Assembly (NCBI GenBank): GCA_002719955.1
Contig: PBFW01000053.1
Location: 1 to 64,000, forward strand
Reading direction: 5' to 3'
DNA from: Deltaproteobacteria bacterium
GTDB lineage: Bacteria > Myxococcota_A > UBA9160 > UBA4427
Length of the DNA: 64,000 bases
The notes below the pieces were generated by a model. The model was given only the letters and a program-made list of their open reading frames with translations. It ran no database searches and had not been told where the DNA came from. The position numbers and the translations under genes were made by a program. Shown piece by piece: positions 19,116-29,331 of the stretch. Numbering within the stretch: position 1 is the stretch's first letter; each line of letters opens with the position of its first letter.

Positions 19116-20924
19116 ATGAACGCCATCCTCATTACGCTCAATGTGATCGTGCTCGCGAGCCTGGCCGCACTCGGCTCCGTATGGTCGCCCGCGCTCTTCG
19201 CATACTTGATCGTGGGGCCCTTCGCGGTCCTGAGCCTCTGGGGGGTTTCGAAGGGCGATATCTCCGCTCGGACGATCTTCGTGACGACGGCTGTCGTCGC
19301 GATCGGGGGGCTTGCGGTCGCGAGCTTCTACCGGCCGGCGGCGATGTACGGCGTCATCCTGGTCGGCCCGATCGTGTTGCTCGGTCTCGTGGATATGCTC
19401 CAGAGGAAACGCGCGCTCCGACGCAACTTTCCGGTTATCGGCCATGTCCGCTATCTCTTCGAGACCGTTCGTCCCGAGATTCAGCAATATTTCGTCGAAT
19501 CCGACATCGATGGTCGGCCCTTCAATCGTGAGGATCGCTCGCTCGTCTATCAACGCGCCAAGGGCGCCCGGGACACCCTTCCCTTTGGAACCCAGCGTGA
19601 TGTCTACGAAGTAGGTTACGAGTGGATCAATCACTCGATCGTGCCCGTTATACCCACGAATTCGCGTCCCCGGGTCCTGATCGGGGAAGGGCGCTGCCAA
19701 AAGCCCTACTCGGCATCGCTCTTGAATATTTCTGCGATGAGTTTTGGTGCCCTCTCGGGCGCTGCGATCGAATCGCTCAACAAGGGGGCCAAGGAGGGCG
19801 GTTTTGCCCATAACACCGGTGAGGGTTCGATCAGTCCCCATCATCTGCATGGAGGTGATCTGATCTGGCAGATAGGCACCGGCTATTTCGGTTGCCGAAA
19901 CGCCGATGGGGGCTTCGACGAGGACTCTTTCTCCGAACGCTCGCAGCTCGATCAAGTCAAGATGATCGAGATCAAGATTTCGCAGGGCGCAAAGCCCGGG
20001 CACGGCGGAATTCTTCCAGCGGCGAAGATCACGCCGGAGGTGTCGGCGATTCGCGGGGTCCCGATGGGCGCCGATGTCGTTTCTCCGCCCGGTCATGGCG
20101 CGTTCTCGACACCCATCGGATTGCTCGAATTCGTCACCAGGCTGCGGGACCTTTCCGGGGGCAAGCCCGTGGGCTTCAAGCTCTGTGTCGGAAAACAGCG
20201 GGAGTTTCTGGCGATCTGTCGGGCGATGCTCGAGACGGGCCTCGTCCCCGACTTCATCACGGTCGATGGTGGCGAGGGGGGAACCGGGGCCGCACCCTTC
20301 GAGTTCTCGAATAGTCTGGGCAGTCCGCTCATCGAGGGACTCACGTTCGTGCACAACGCGTTGGTCGGAATCGGTCTGCGCGACCAGATCAAGATCATCG
20401 CCTCCGGCAGGGTTTCGAGCGGATTCGGGATCGCACGCATGATCGCCCTGGGTGCTGACCTGTGTAATTCGGCACGCGCGATGATGATGTCGATGGGCTG
20501 TATCCAGGCCCGAAGATGTAATACCAACGACTGTCCGGTCGGGATTGCCACCCAGAATCCGGCCCTGACGGGCGGTCTGGTCGTCGAGCAGAAATATCTC
20601 CGTGTTGCGCGTTACCACGGCGAGACCGTTCACGCAGCGATCGATCTGATGGGAGCGGCGGGATTGGCGACGCCGCAGGAACTTCGTCCCTGGCATATCA
20701 TTCGTCGCATCTCGCAGCTCGAGACACGTCATTATGGCGAGATCGTCGAGTTCCTGGAGCCGGGGGCTATATTGCGGGACGAATTGCCTGAGGGATTCGC
20801 GCGCGCGTGGCGGGCGGCCTCGGCGTCGAGCTTCATCTGTGCGGTGAACCCGATCGATGTGGATGGATTTCAACCGGGCCAAACCGGGGACGGGACGCCC
20901 GCCGGAGGCGCGGGCGCCCGCTGA
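19116..20924 (+). CDS. FMN-binding glutamate synthase family protein (GltB central domain-like), membrane-anchored N-terminus
   Basis: N-terminal TM helices; LNISAMSFGALSGAAIESLNKGAKEGGFAHNTGEGSISPHHLHGGDLIWQIGTGYFGCR; GGEGGTGAAP; MGCIQARRCNTNDCPVGIATQNP. Confidence 0.92.
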   Translation: MNAILITLNVIVLASLAALGSVWSPALFAYLIVGPFAVLSLWGVSKGDISARTIFVTTAVVAIGGLAVASFYRPAAMYGVILVGPIVLLGLVDMLQRKRALRRNFPVIGHVRYLFETVRPEIQQYFVESDIDGRPFNREDRSLVYQRAKGARDTLPFGTQRDVYEVGYEWINHSIVPVIPTNSRPRVLIGEGRCQKPYSASLLNISAMSFGALSGAAIESLNKGAKEGGFAHNTGEGSISPHHLHGGDLIWQIGTGYFGCRNADGGFDEDSFSERSQLDQVKMIEIKISQGAKPGHGGILPAAKITPEVSAIRGVPMGADVVSPPGHGAFSTPIGLLEFVTRLRDLSGGKPVGFKLCVGKQREFLAICRAMLETGLVPDFITVDGGEGGTGAAPFEFSNSLGSPLIEGLTFVHNALVGIGLRDQIKIIASGRVSSGFGIARMIALGADLCNSARAMMMSMGCIQARRCNTNDCPVGIATQNPALTGGLVVEQKYLRVARYHGETVHAAIDLMGAAGLATPQELRPWHIIRRISQLETRHYGEIVEFLEPGAILRDELPEGFARAWRAASASSFICAVNPIDVDGFQPGQTGDGTPAGGAGAR

Positions 20925-21003
20925 TCCCCATCGCTCGCCCCGGAATCGGTCGGGGGTGGCGGGGAATCAATGGCTGGAGTCGACCATCCGGCGTCGACTC
21001 GAT

Positions 21004-21504
21004 CTAGGGAAGCGGATCGAGCAGGACTTCCGTTCGATCGTGCTCGATCACGCCCCAATCGCCCATTTCATCCGCTCCGAGTTCGCGCTCGACGACGCGC
21101 AGTCCGCCGTCGCAGAAAACGAAGCGCGTCCACACCCCGCTGTGGTCGGATTCGAATTCGATGAAACTGCCGGTTTCGACATAGGGGGCGATCGGCTCGA
21201 AGAAGCGGGCTATGGCGCGGGCGGGGAGCTCGTCCATCATGCCTTCGCGACCGATACCGCTCACACCGCCTTCGGGCGCTTCGTATACGATCAGATGTTC
21301 ACCGAGCCCGATCACCGAGCGCATCGCTCCCGCGAAGGTCGAGGCGGCCGCGAGTTCGCGGTACGCGGCGGGTTTTTCATGGATGCCACGTGAGATGAAG
21401 GTCGATTCTGTTGGGAACGCTGCCTTGACGGCCGCGACGGCGGCTCGTTCGCTCGCTGCGTCCATTCGGAATTGCGCTTTTTCGATCCAGACGGCGGTTC
21501 CCAT
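21004..21504 (-). CDS. Hypothetical protein
   Basis: 166 aa from MGTAVWIEKAQF; no recognised family; coherent coding-like sequence between flanking genes. Confidence 0.6.
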   Translation of the reverse strand: MGTAVWIEKAQFRMDAASERAAVAAVKAAFPTESTFISRGIHEKPAAYRELAAASTFAGAMRSVIGLGEHLIVYEAPEGGVSGIGREGMMDELPARAIARFFEPIAPYVETGSFIEFESDHSGVWTRFVFCDGGLRVVERELGADEMGDWGVIEHDRTEVLLDPLP

Positions 21505-21783
21505 CGATTCACTCCGATCCTGGGCCCCGGGATTCAACTCCCGAGGTGTACAAACGGGAGACTCCGCGACAAGGGCTGCGCGGGTCGGCCGGTACCGGAT
21601 CCCTCGGGTCGCCGGTGTCTTGTCTTGAGCCTCGGCTCGAATTTTCTCCTGCCGTCGATCCGAGCGCAGCGGCCCACTACGATTCGGGTCGGATCGACCA
21701 CGCGTTCCCATCACCCGTCGTCGGGGATTGCGGAGAGGGCCATCGATCGTGGCCCGCCGCTCGATCCGGAGGGGAATGAAACG

Positions 21784-23160
21784 ATGCGAGTAGAACTAGA
21801 TGCATTGACGAGAACGGCGCTGCCCGCGCATTGGCAGCAGGCCTTCGAGTGGACGGAACGTCGACTCGGCGGGCGGGTCATCGCGTGGGAAGCCCAGCCC
21901 CGCTGGCGTCCCGCCTGCTTCTTCGAGCTCGAGAAGGAAGACGGCGAGATTCTGCCCCTCTATTGGCGTGGCGCCCGCGGCGAATTCCATTCGAGTACCC
22001 GCCCCTTGGAGCGCGAGATGCGCGTGATTGAAGTCTTCGAGCGCAACGGCATCACGGTTCCTCACCCGCACGGTGTCTGTGAGGATCCGCCGGGATTGCT
22101 GCTCGAAAAGATCCCCGGTCGTTTTGGCCTGGAGACCGCTGATGATGATGCGCATCGCATCAAGGTCCTCGACGAATACCTGACGGAACTCGCGAGGATC
22201 CACACGATTCCGATCGAGGAATTCGAGGCGATTGGCTATCGCCGCCCGGAGAGTCCAGAGGTGAGCTGTCTGGGGGAAACCCTGCTTTTCGAGCGGAGCT
22301 ATCGGGCGACGAAGACGAGGCCGGATCCGATGATCGAGTTCCAACTCGGTTGGTGTAAGCGCAACGTCCCGAGGGAACGCAGCGATCTGTCATTTCTCGT
22401 CTGTGACGGTGGTCAGTTCATGTTTGACGATACCCGGATGACCGGGCTGCTAGATTTCGAACTCGCCTATATCGGAGATTACGCGGCAGATATCGCCAGT
22501 CTAAGGACCCGAAACCTGACCGAGCCCATGCTGATTCCACTCGGTGACATCATGCGTCGCTATGGCGAGATCAGCGGACGCGAGATCGACTTCAGCGTGA
22601 TCGACTACCATACGATTCGATTTGCCTTGATCAACCCGCTCTCGGTCGCCGGGCAGCTGACGGATCCAGTTCCCGAGGCAAACTATGTCCAATATCTTGC
22701 CTGGTATGTCTGCTATGGCCGCTGCGGTCTCGAGGTCATGGCAGCGACGACCGGGACCCAGCTCGATCCGCCGTCGATTCCCGATGAGCGCCCTTCGCGA
22801 CGCTCTCCTGCCATCGAACAATTGACCACCCTACTCGACCCGGGGGCGGTGGGGGAGGATGGCGAGCAAGCCTATCGGCTCGACCGGATGCAGAGAATCG
22901 CTGTCTATCTCGATCGATCGGATCGTCATGGCCCCGCCCTCGAAGCCGAGGACCTCGACGACGTGGCGAAGTTGATGGGCAGGCGCCCATCGACATGGCA
23001 GGAAGCCGACGCTCAGCTCGAGGAGCTCGTCTTCGCCTCCGGGCCCGAGCGGGACGACGAATTCATCCGCTATTTCCATCGCCGACTGTCGAGGGAGGAG
23101 GCGCTTCTCTATCCCGTTCTTCGAGAGCAACAGGATCTGGAGATATCGGTTCTTTCATAG
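21784..23160 (+). CDS. Phosphotransferase (aminoglycoside phosphotransferase/kinase-like) family protein
   Basis: Kinase-like core: HPHGVCEDPPGLLLEKIPGRFGLE; FMFDDTRMTGLLDFELAYIGDYAADIASLRTRN (DFE-like). Confidence 0.8.
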   Translation: MRVELDALTRTALPAHWQQAFEWTERRLGGRVIAWEAQPRWRPACFFELEKEDGEILPLYWRGARGEFHSSTRPLEREMRVIEVFERNGITVPHPHGVCEDPPGLLLEKIPGRFGLETADDDAHRIKVLDEYLTELARIHTIPIEEFEAIGYRRPESPEVSCLGETLLFERSYRATKTRPDPMIEFQLGWCKRNVPRERSDLSFLVCDGGQFMFDDTRMTGLLDFELAYIGDYAADIASLRTRNLTEPMLIPLGDIMRRYGEISGREIDFSVIDYHTIRFALINPLSVAGQLTDPVPEANYVQYLAWYVCYGRCGLEVMAATTGTQLDPPSIPDERPSRRSPAIEQLTTLLDPGAVGEDGEQAYRLDRMQRIAVYLDRSDRHGPALEAEDLDDVAKLMGRRPSTWQEADAQLEELVFASGPERDDEFIRYFHRRLSREEALLYPVLREQQDLEISVLS

Positions 23161-23259
23161 CCAATGCGACCGCTGTAGCCTTTGGTCCCACGAGGAACCC
23201 GGGTTTCCATCCGTCGATCCACTGACCCCGTTCCATGGAAGAAGGAAGTCGAAGAGAGC

Positions 23260-25647
23260 ATGCCGAACGAATCCCCCCTTTCCGGTCTTCGCGTCGTCGA
23301 CCTCGCCGATGAGAAGGGTGAGCTCGCCGGTCGCATCCTGGGCGATTTCGGTGCCGAGGTCGTCCGCGTCGAAGGGCCGAGCGGCGCCCGCTCGCGAAGT
23401 CTTCCTCCCTTCGACGCCGAGGGCCGAAGCCTTTATTTCGCCTCTCGCAACTCGAATAAGCTCGGGCTGGTGCTAGATCTGGATGTCGAACTCGATCGCG
23501 ATAAGCTGATCGATCTGCTCGCTCGCGCCGATGTATTGATCGAATCGGAGAAGCCCGGCCGCATGGCGGAGCTTGGGCTCGATCCGGCGGCGCTCTCGGA
23601 GCGCTTTCCCCATCTGATCGTTCTTTCGATCTCGGATTTCGGGCAGACGGGTCCCTATCGCGACTGGGCCGCAACGGATTCGACGATGGGTGCCATCAGC
23701 GGGATGCAATTCAAGGCGGGGGTCGCGGCACGCGAGCCGCTCATCCCCCCCGCCGCCCTGTCCTATGACATCGCGGGTATCATGGGCGCCTACTCCGCCA
23801 TGGTCGCCTACTACCAGCGCGAACGAACGGGTTGGGGTCAGACGATCGATCTATCCGTGCTCGAGGCGGTGGCCCAGCAGACCGATTGGTCCTTTTCCAA
23901 CGGTTCGATGAACGAAGCGAAGAGCATCGACGCCCCGCAGACGCGTGTGGGCTCGGGGCCCGTTTATCCGATCTTCCCCTGCAAGGGTGGATACGTTCGA
24001 TTGGTCATGATGGCGCCGCGTCAATGGCACGCGATGCGCGCGTGGCTGGGCGAGCCCGACTATCTCCAGGATCCGATCTACGATTCCTTCCTCGGGCGAA
24101 TGCAGATTCTCGATGCGTTGGCTGTTGTGATCGGCGATCTCTTCGAGACGATGACCCACGAAGAGGTCTCCTTCGAAGCCCAGAAGCGCGGCATCGTCTG
24201 CACTCCGGTTCTCGCGCCGAACGAGGTCATCGACAACGACCACTTCAAGTCGCGCGGGACCTTCGTCGACGCGGAATACGCCCCGGGTGCATCCGGCCCG
24301 ATCGCCTCCGGTTTCTTCGAACTCGATCGCGAACGGATGGGCTATCGCATGCGGCCACCCGCCCTCGGGGAACACGCGAGTCGGATCGAAGCCGATTTCT
24401 GGTCGGATCCGCGTCCCGCACCCCTGGGCGCTCGCCCGGACCCCTCGCGTCCCTTCGAAGGATTGCGGGTTCTTGATTTCGGAATCGGTGGTGTGGGTGT
24501 CGAGGCGGCTCGTTTCTTTGCGGATTACGGAGCCGATGTGATCAAGATAGAGAGTCGGACCTATCCCGACTTTATTCGTGTGGTGATGTCGACGGAGATG
24601 AGTGGTTCCTTCGCTTCCTCGAATCGCTCGAAACGTGGATTCGGTGTCAATCTCAAGACGCCGGAAGGGGTGGCGCTGCTACACGAACTCGCCAAGCAGA
24701 GCGACGTCGTGACCGAGAATGGTTCGACCGGAATGATGAGCGCGATGGGTGTGGGCTACGAAGAGCTTTCGACAACGAATCCCGAGATCATCCTGGCGAG
24801 TAGCCAGCTCCTAGGCGATCACGGCGTCTGGTCGAATTGGATCGGCTATGGCCCCAGCACCCAGCCCATCGGCGGACTCGTCTACCTTTGGGACTATCCC
24901 GAAGAGGGGCTGCCGGCGGGGGGGACCTCGATTTTTCCGGATCATCTAGCGGGGCGCCTGCTCTCGATCACGGCGCTCGCGGGCCTCATTCGGCGGCTTC
25001 GGACCGGCAAAGGAGGGCACGCCTCCGTCGCTCAGGCCGAGGGCGTGGTGAATATGCTCGGCACCCAGATGCTCAAGGCGGGGCTCGATCCGGGCAGCGT
25101 TCAGCCGCGTGGGAACCGAAACGAACGCGGCGCGCCCTGGGGTTCCTATCCCTGTGCTGGCGAGGATCAGTGGGTCGCGATCACGGTGCGAGACGACCTG
25201 GATTGGAAGCGGCTCTGCGCTGCGCTCGGAGAACCCGAGTGGGCTCAGGCCGAGCAATACTCGACCACTGAAGGTCGTTTCGCCGCCCACGACGAAATCG
25301 ATCAGAAGCTGATCGAGTGGACCCGGAGCACAGCCAAGCGAACTGTGACGGCGACATTGCAGATGTTCGGTGTGCCCGCGGCGCCGATGTATACGGCCTC
25401 GGATCAGCTTGCTGATCCCCATTTCCAGGTGCGGGGTTTTCCGCGTTGGGTCGACCAGCAGGGGTTGGGATGGATGGCTTTCGAGGGGCCCGCTTTCCAT
25501 ACGACCGGCATGCAGGACATCACGCTCTTCGAAGCCCCACTCATCGGTGAGCATACCCGGGAGATCGCGAGTGGCGTGATGGATCTCGATGAGAAGGCGA
25601 TCGAAGAACTGATCGCCGAGGGTATTCTAGAGGTGACCGAGGACTAG
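23260..25647 (+). CDS. Tandem-fused CaiB/BaiF CoA-transferase (two family III domains in one polypeptide)
   Basis: N-half LSGLRVVDLADEKGELAGRILGDFGAEVVRVEGP; C-half FEGLRVLDFGIGGVGVEAARFFADYGADVIKIESR. Confidence 0.93.
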   Translation: MPNESPLSGLRVVDLADEKGELAGRILGDFGAEVVRVEGPSGARSRSLPPFDAEGRSLYFASRNSNKLGLVLDLDVELDRDKLIDLLARADVLIESEKPGRMAELGLDPAALSERFPHLIVLSISDFGQTGPYRDWAATDSTMGAISGMQFKAGVAAREPLIPPAALSYDIAGIMGAYSAMVAYYQRERTGWGQTIDLSVLEAVAQQTDWSFSNGSMNEAKSIDAPQTRVGSGPVYPIFPCKGGYVRLVMMAPRQWHAMRAWLGEPDYLQDPIYDSFLGRMQILDALAVVIGDLFETMTHEEVSFEAQKRGIVCTPVLAPNEVIDNDHFKSRGTFVDAEYAPGASGPIASGFFELDRERMGYRMRPPALGEHASRIEADFWSDPRPAPLGARPDPSRPFEGLRVLDFGIGGVGVEAARFFADYGADVIKIESRTYPDFIRVVMSTEMSGSFASSNRSKRGFGVNLKTPEGVALLHELAKQSDVVTENGSTGMMSAMGVGYEELSTTNPEIILASSQLLGDHGVWSNWIGYGPSTQPIGGLVYLWDYPEEGLPAGGTSIFPDHLAGRLLSITALAGLIRRLRTGKGGHASVAQAEGVVNMLGTQMLKAGLDPGSVQPRGNRNERGAPWGSYPCAGEDQWVAITVRDDLDWKRLCAALGEPEWAQAEQYSTTEGRFAAHDEIDQKLIEWTRSTAKRTVTATLQMFGVPAAPMYTASDQLADPHFQVRGFPRWVDQQGLGWMAFEGPAFHTTGMQDITLFEAPLIGEHTREIASGVMDLDEKAIEELIAEGILEVTED

Positions 25648-25672
25648 CCATTCGCGCCTGGTCCTAAAGCGG

Positions 25673-26461
25673 TCAAATTCCGGCGAGATCCAGATCCAGG
25701 TTCGCGCTCGTGATGCCACCGTGGATATCCATGACGGACCCCGTGACGTAGCCGCTGGCCGGCGACGCCAGGTAGAGAGCGCCGAGGGCGATATCCTCCG
25801 GTTCGCCGAGTCGCTTGAGCGGCGTCGCGTCGACCATCGCCTTGTGAACGGTCTTGTTCGTCAGCACGGTCTCGAGTGCAGAAGTCGCTGTGGAACCGAC
25901 CGCGATCGCGTTGACACGGATCTTTGGCGCGAGATCTTCGGCTAGCAATTTCGTGAAATGGGTCATTGCGGCCTTCGCCGTTCCGTAGGCGGTGAAGCCC
26001 TTGCCGGTCATCTGGCCGATCGAGGATGAAATATTCACGATCGCTCCGCCACGCTCGGCCATATGCGGCACCGCCGCCTTCGAGAGCGAGAAGGCCGTCG
26101 TCACGTTAAAATGGAAGGCACCCGCGAATTCCTTTTCGGTCGTTTTCAGAAAATCCTTGGGCATCGATCCGCCGACATTATTGATGACGATATCGATGCG
26201 GCCGAACTCATCGGCCGCTCGCTGGGTGAAAATTTCGAGGTTTTCGGTCTTCGCGGCGTTGCATTGCACGACGAGGGCACGACGGCCGAGCTTGCGAATT
26301 TCTTCGGCGACCGCTTCGAGTTCCTCGACACTGCGCGCGGCCAGCGCGACATCGGCGCCATTCTCCGCGAGGGCGAGGGCGGTGGCGCGGCCGATGCCGC
26401 GGCCCGCGCCGGTCACGAGGGCTACTTGATCATCGATTCGGAAGCGGTCGAGAATGGGCAT
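25673..26461 (-). CDS. SDR family oxidoreductase
   Basis: QVALVTGAGRGIGRATALALAENGADVALAAR, NNVGGSMP, YGTAKAAMTHFTK. Confidence 0.93.
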   Translation of the reverse strand: MPILDRFRIDDQVALVTGAGRGIGRATALALAENGADVALAARSVEELEAVAEEIRKLGRRALVVQCNAAKTENLEIFTQRAADEFGRIDIVINNVGGSMPKDFLKTTEKEFAGAFHFNVTTAFSLSKAAVPHMAERGGAIVNISSSIGQMTGKGFTAYGTAKAAMTHFTKLLAEDLAPKIRVNAIAVGSTATSALETVLTNKTVHKAMVDATPLKRLGEPEDIALGALYLASPASGYVTGSVMDIHGGITSANLDLDLAGI

Positions 26462-26619
26462 GGCGCCAGTCTAGCGCCGCGGATGGGGGCTGCAGCCGAG
26501 TGTCGATTCCGACGGGCAGCGGGCGGGCGCGCGGCTAGACTCGATCCACCGGCCGATGGAGCCCGGGCGGAGAAGCCCGGACCCTGCCTCGGGACGGCGA
26601 GCGAATGAGGGAGATCTTC

Positions 26620-27477
26620 ATGGACGATTTCAAGGGCCGCGTCGCGGTCGTGACCGGTGCCGCGAGCGGGATCGGCCTGGGTGTGGCCGAGCGATTTCTG
26701 AAAGAGGGCATGAAGGTCGTTTTGGCCGACGTCGAGAAGGGGAGCCTGGACAGGGAGATTGCTCGTCTCTCAGGGGCAGGCGGCGATGTGCTCGGCGTCG
26801 TGTGTGACGTGCGTGATCCCGAATCCGTGAAGGATCTCGCGGCTCGAACGCTCTCGCATTTTGGCGGTGTACACGTGCTCTTCAACAATGCCGGTGTCGC
26901 GCCGGCGGGGCCGATGCTCGAGACGACACCCGAGGATTGGCGGTGGATCGTCGAGGTCAATCTTCTCGGGGTGGCCTACGGTGTGACGACCTTCGGCCCG
27001 ATCATGAAAGAGGCTGGCGAGGGGCATATCATCAATACCGCTTCGGAAGCCGGGCATGTCTCGAGCGCTGTGCTCGGGATGTATACCGCGACGAAGCATG
27101 CGGTCGTCGGTCTTTCCGAGTCGCTCTTTCGCGAACTCGAGGGGACGGGGGTGAGTGTCCATTGCCTGTGCCCGAATCTGGTCAAGACCGAGATCTTCAA
27201 TTCTGAACGCAACCGCGACGACGGTGTGGAGATGACTGCCTCTCAGACCGCGACGATCGCACCGCTTCGCGAAGCGATCACGGCGATGGGGATCACGCCG
27301 ACCCAGGTCGCTGGTGACATCCTCGACGCAATGCGGGCTGATCGGTTCTGGATCTTCACCCATGACCTGACCAAACAAGCGCTCGGCATCCGAGCCATGG
27401 ACATCGAAGCCGGAAGAAATCCGACCAATCCCTATGTGGGGATCGGGAGGCTCGACGAGTTCGCTTCGCTGAAGTGA
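26620..27477 (+). CDS. SDR family oxidoreductase
   Basis: VAVVTGAASGIGLGVAERFLKEGMKVVLADVE, NNAGVAPAG, YTATKHAVVGLSE; start MDDFKGR preceded by AGGGAG. Confidence 0.93.
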   Translation: MDDFKGRVAVVTGAASGIGLGVAERFLKEGMKVVLADVEKGSLDREIARLSGAGGDVLGVVCDVRDPESVKDLAARTLSHFGGVHVLFNNAGVAPAGPMLETTPEDWRWIVEVNLLGVAYGVTTFGPIMKEAGEGHIINTASEAGHVSSAVLGMYTATKHAVVGLSESLFRELEGTGVSVHCLCPNLVKTEIFNSERNRDDGVEMTASQTATIAPLREAITAMGITPTQVAGDILDAMRADRFWIFTHDLTKQALGIRAMDIEAGRNPTNPYVGIGRLDEFASLK

Positions 27478-27553
27478 TGCGAATACGGAGCCTCCCGGTT
27501 GACTCCCTTCATCGAGTCTTGCCAGCCGAATGGGGTCGAGATCGAGGCCTTCC

Positions 27554-27619
27554 CTCGCCTCCGGTTGTGGCAGTATCCGTCCGCCCGAAGTGGCCTTGTT
27601 GCCCTAGAACGGAGGCGAG
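27554..27619 (+). promoter_or_regulatory. RBS-sequestering stem-loop upstream of the AMP-binding ligase
   Basis: CTCGCCTCCG (27554-27563) exactly complements CGGAGGCGAG (27610-27619), which contains the SD-like GGAGG next to the TTG/GTG start region. Confidence 0.4.
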
Positions 27620-29281
27620 TTGATTGTGACGATGCGCGACCTTCTCTTGGCGCGGGCGGAGGACGACTCCCCGGCGCTTTTCTTCGAAGATCAAGAGTGG
27701 ACTTGGCGGGAGGTCGTGCAGGCCTGTTGTGAGCGTGCCGAGGCCTTGATCGCCTGGCGCGGCGACATCCCCTCCAATGCGAGCCCCCCTTTTCACGTCG
27801 GCGTATTGCTCGAGAACGTGCCCGAGTATCTATTCCTGAGCGGAGCCGCTGTCCTCGCCGGCGCGACACTCGTCGGAATCAACCCGACCAGACGTGGCGC
27901 CGGCCTCGAGCGTGATATCCGTCATACCGATTGCCAGATCCTGATCACCGAGGATCGACACGCGGATCTGCTCGAAGGTCTGGTCCTCGACGTTCCGGAG
28001 AACCGTCGCTTCGACATCGCGAGCTCCTTCTGGAAGGAATCAATCGCTGCGTTCGCGGGCGCGGGCGCACCCGACATCGAGCCCGACCCGGACGCGGTCT
28101 ATATGTTGATCTTTACATCAGGCACGACCGGAGAGCCCAAAGCGGCGCTTTGTTCTTCTGCTCGAACGGCGATGGCTGGGAAGATGCTCAGCCAGATGCG
28201 TGGACTGAGTGCCTCCGATCGCGGCTATCTCGTGATGCCGCTTTTTCATTCGAATGCACATATGGCCGGTGTCGCGCCGATCATGGCGGTGGGCGGATCC
28301 TGGGCGATTCGCCGCAAATTCTCGGCATCGGGATTTCTGCCCGATGTGCGGCGCTACGGCGTCACCTATTTCAATTATGTCGGCAAGCCACTGACCTATA
28401 TCCTTGCGACCCAGGTCAAGGCCGATGATGCAGATAATCCGCTGCACACGGCATTCGGGAACGAGGGTGCGGAACACGATCTTGCTCGCTTTGCCGACCG
28501 TTTCGGATGTGAGGTCGTCGACTCCTACGGTTCGACCGAGGGCGGGATCGCCATCGGTCGAACACCCGATACGCCGGTCGGATCGCTCGGTGTCGCTCCT
28601 CCTGGGACGCTCATACTCGATCCGGAGACGCGCGAGGAATGTGTGCGCGCGCGTTTCGGAGAGAATGGACGATTGCTGAATTCAGATGAAGCAATCGGCG
28701 AAATCGTCAGCACCCAGAGTGCTCGGCAATTCGAGGGCTATTGGCGAAACGATGAAGCGAACGAAGAGCGGACCCGCGACGGGATCTACTGGAGCGGGGA
28801 TCTCGGCTATCGCGACGATGATGGTTTCTTCTTTTTTGCGGGGCGCAATATGGACTGGTTGCGTGTCGACGGTGAGAATATCGCCGCTGGCCCGATCGAG
28901 CGGATTCTTTGCCGAAATGCGGACGTCGCGTTGGCCGCGGTCTATGCTGTGCCGAATGCGGACGTCGGGGACGATTGCATGGCTTCGCTGATCTTGCGAA
29001 GCGGTCTCGACTTCGACGCAGAGGCGTTTGGGCATTTTCTGACTCAGCAATCGGATCTCGGGACCAAAATGGCGCCACGCTATATCAGGGTGGCGAAGGA
29101 GCTTCCCTCGACCGAGACGAACAAGATCCTGAAGCGCGTTCTGAGAGACGAAGCGTGGGAGTGTACGGATCCGGTCTGGCTGCGTGATGGTGACACCTAT
29201 CGTCGCCTGATGGACGAGGACATGAATTCGATCCGATCCGCCTTCGAAGCGCGTGGCAGGATAGGCGAACTCGACCGTTAG
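27620..29281 (+). CDS. AMP-dependent synthetase/ligase (fatty-acyl-CoA synthetase-like)
   Basis: MLIFTSGTTGEPKAALCSSART (P-loop-like motif), VDSYGSTEGGIAIGR, YWSGDLGYRDDDGFFFFAGRNMDWLRVDGENIAA. Start TTG 27620, GTG 27626 or ATG 27632. Confidence 0.93.
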   Translation: MIVTMRDLLLARAEDDSPALFFEDQEWTWREVVQACCERAEALIAWRGDIPSNASPPFHVGVLLENVPEYLFLSGAAVLAGATLVGINPTRRGAGLERDIRHTDCQILITEDRHADLLEGLVLDVPENRRFDIASSFWKESIAAFAGAGAPDIEPDPDAVYMLIFTSGTTGEPKAALCSSARTAMAGKMLSQMRGLSASDRGYLVMPLFHSNAHMAGVAPIMAVGGSWAIRRKFSASGFLPDVRRYGVTYFNYVGKPLTYILATQVKADDADNPLHTAFGNEGAEHDLARFADRFGCEVVDSYGSTEGGIAIGRTPDTPVGSLGVAPPGTLILDPETREECVRARFGENGRLLNSDEAIGEIVSTQSARQFEGYWRNDEANEERTRDGIYWSGDLGYRDDDGFFFFAGRNMDWLRVDGENIAAGPIERILCRNADVALAAVYAVPNADVGDDCMASLILRSGLDFDAEAFGHFLTQQSDLGTKMAPRYIRVAKELPSTETNKILKRVLRDEAWECTDPVWLRDGDTYRRLMDEDMNSIRSAFEARGRIGELDR

Positions 29282-29331
29282 GCGATCCGGAGAATTGCCC
29301 TTCGAATCGATCGCTCAGGGTGTCGTCGGTC

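Noticed and set aside
18978-20882. 634-aa minus-strand ORF opposite the GltB-like gene
   Set aside because: Composition is low-complexity (His/Asp/Arg-rich) with no family features, while the plus-strand frame is a textbook FMN glutamate-synthase domain. Length alone is not evidence at this GC content.
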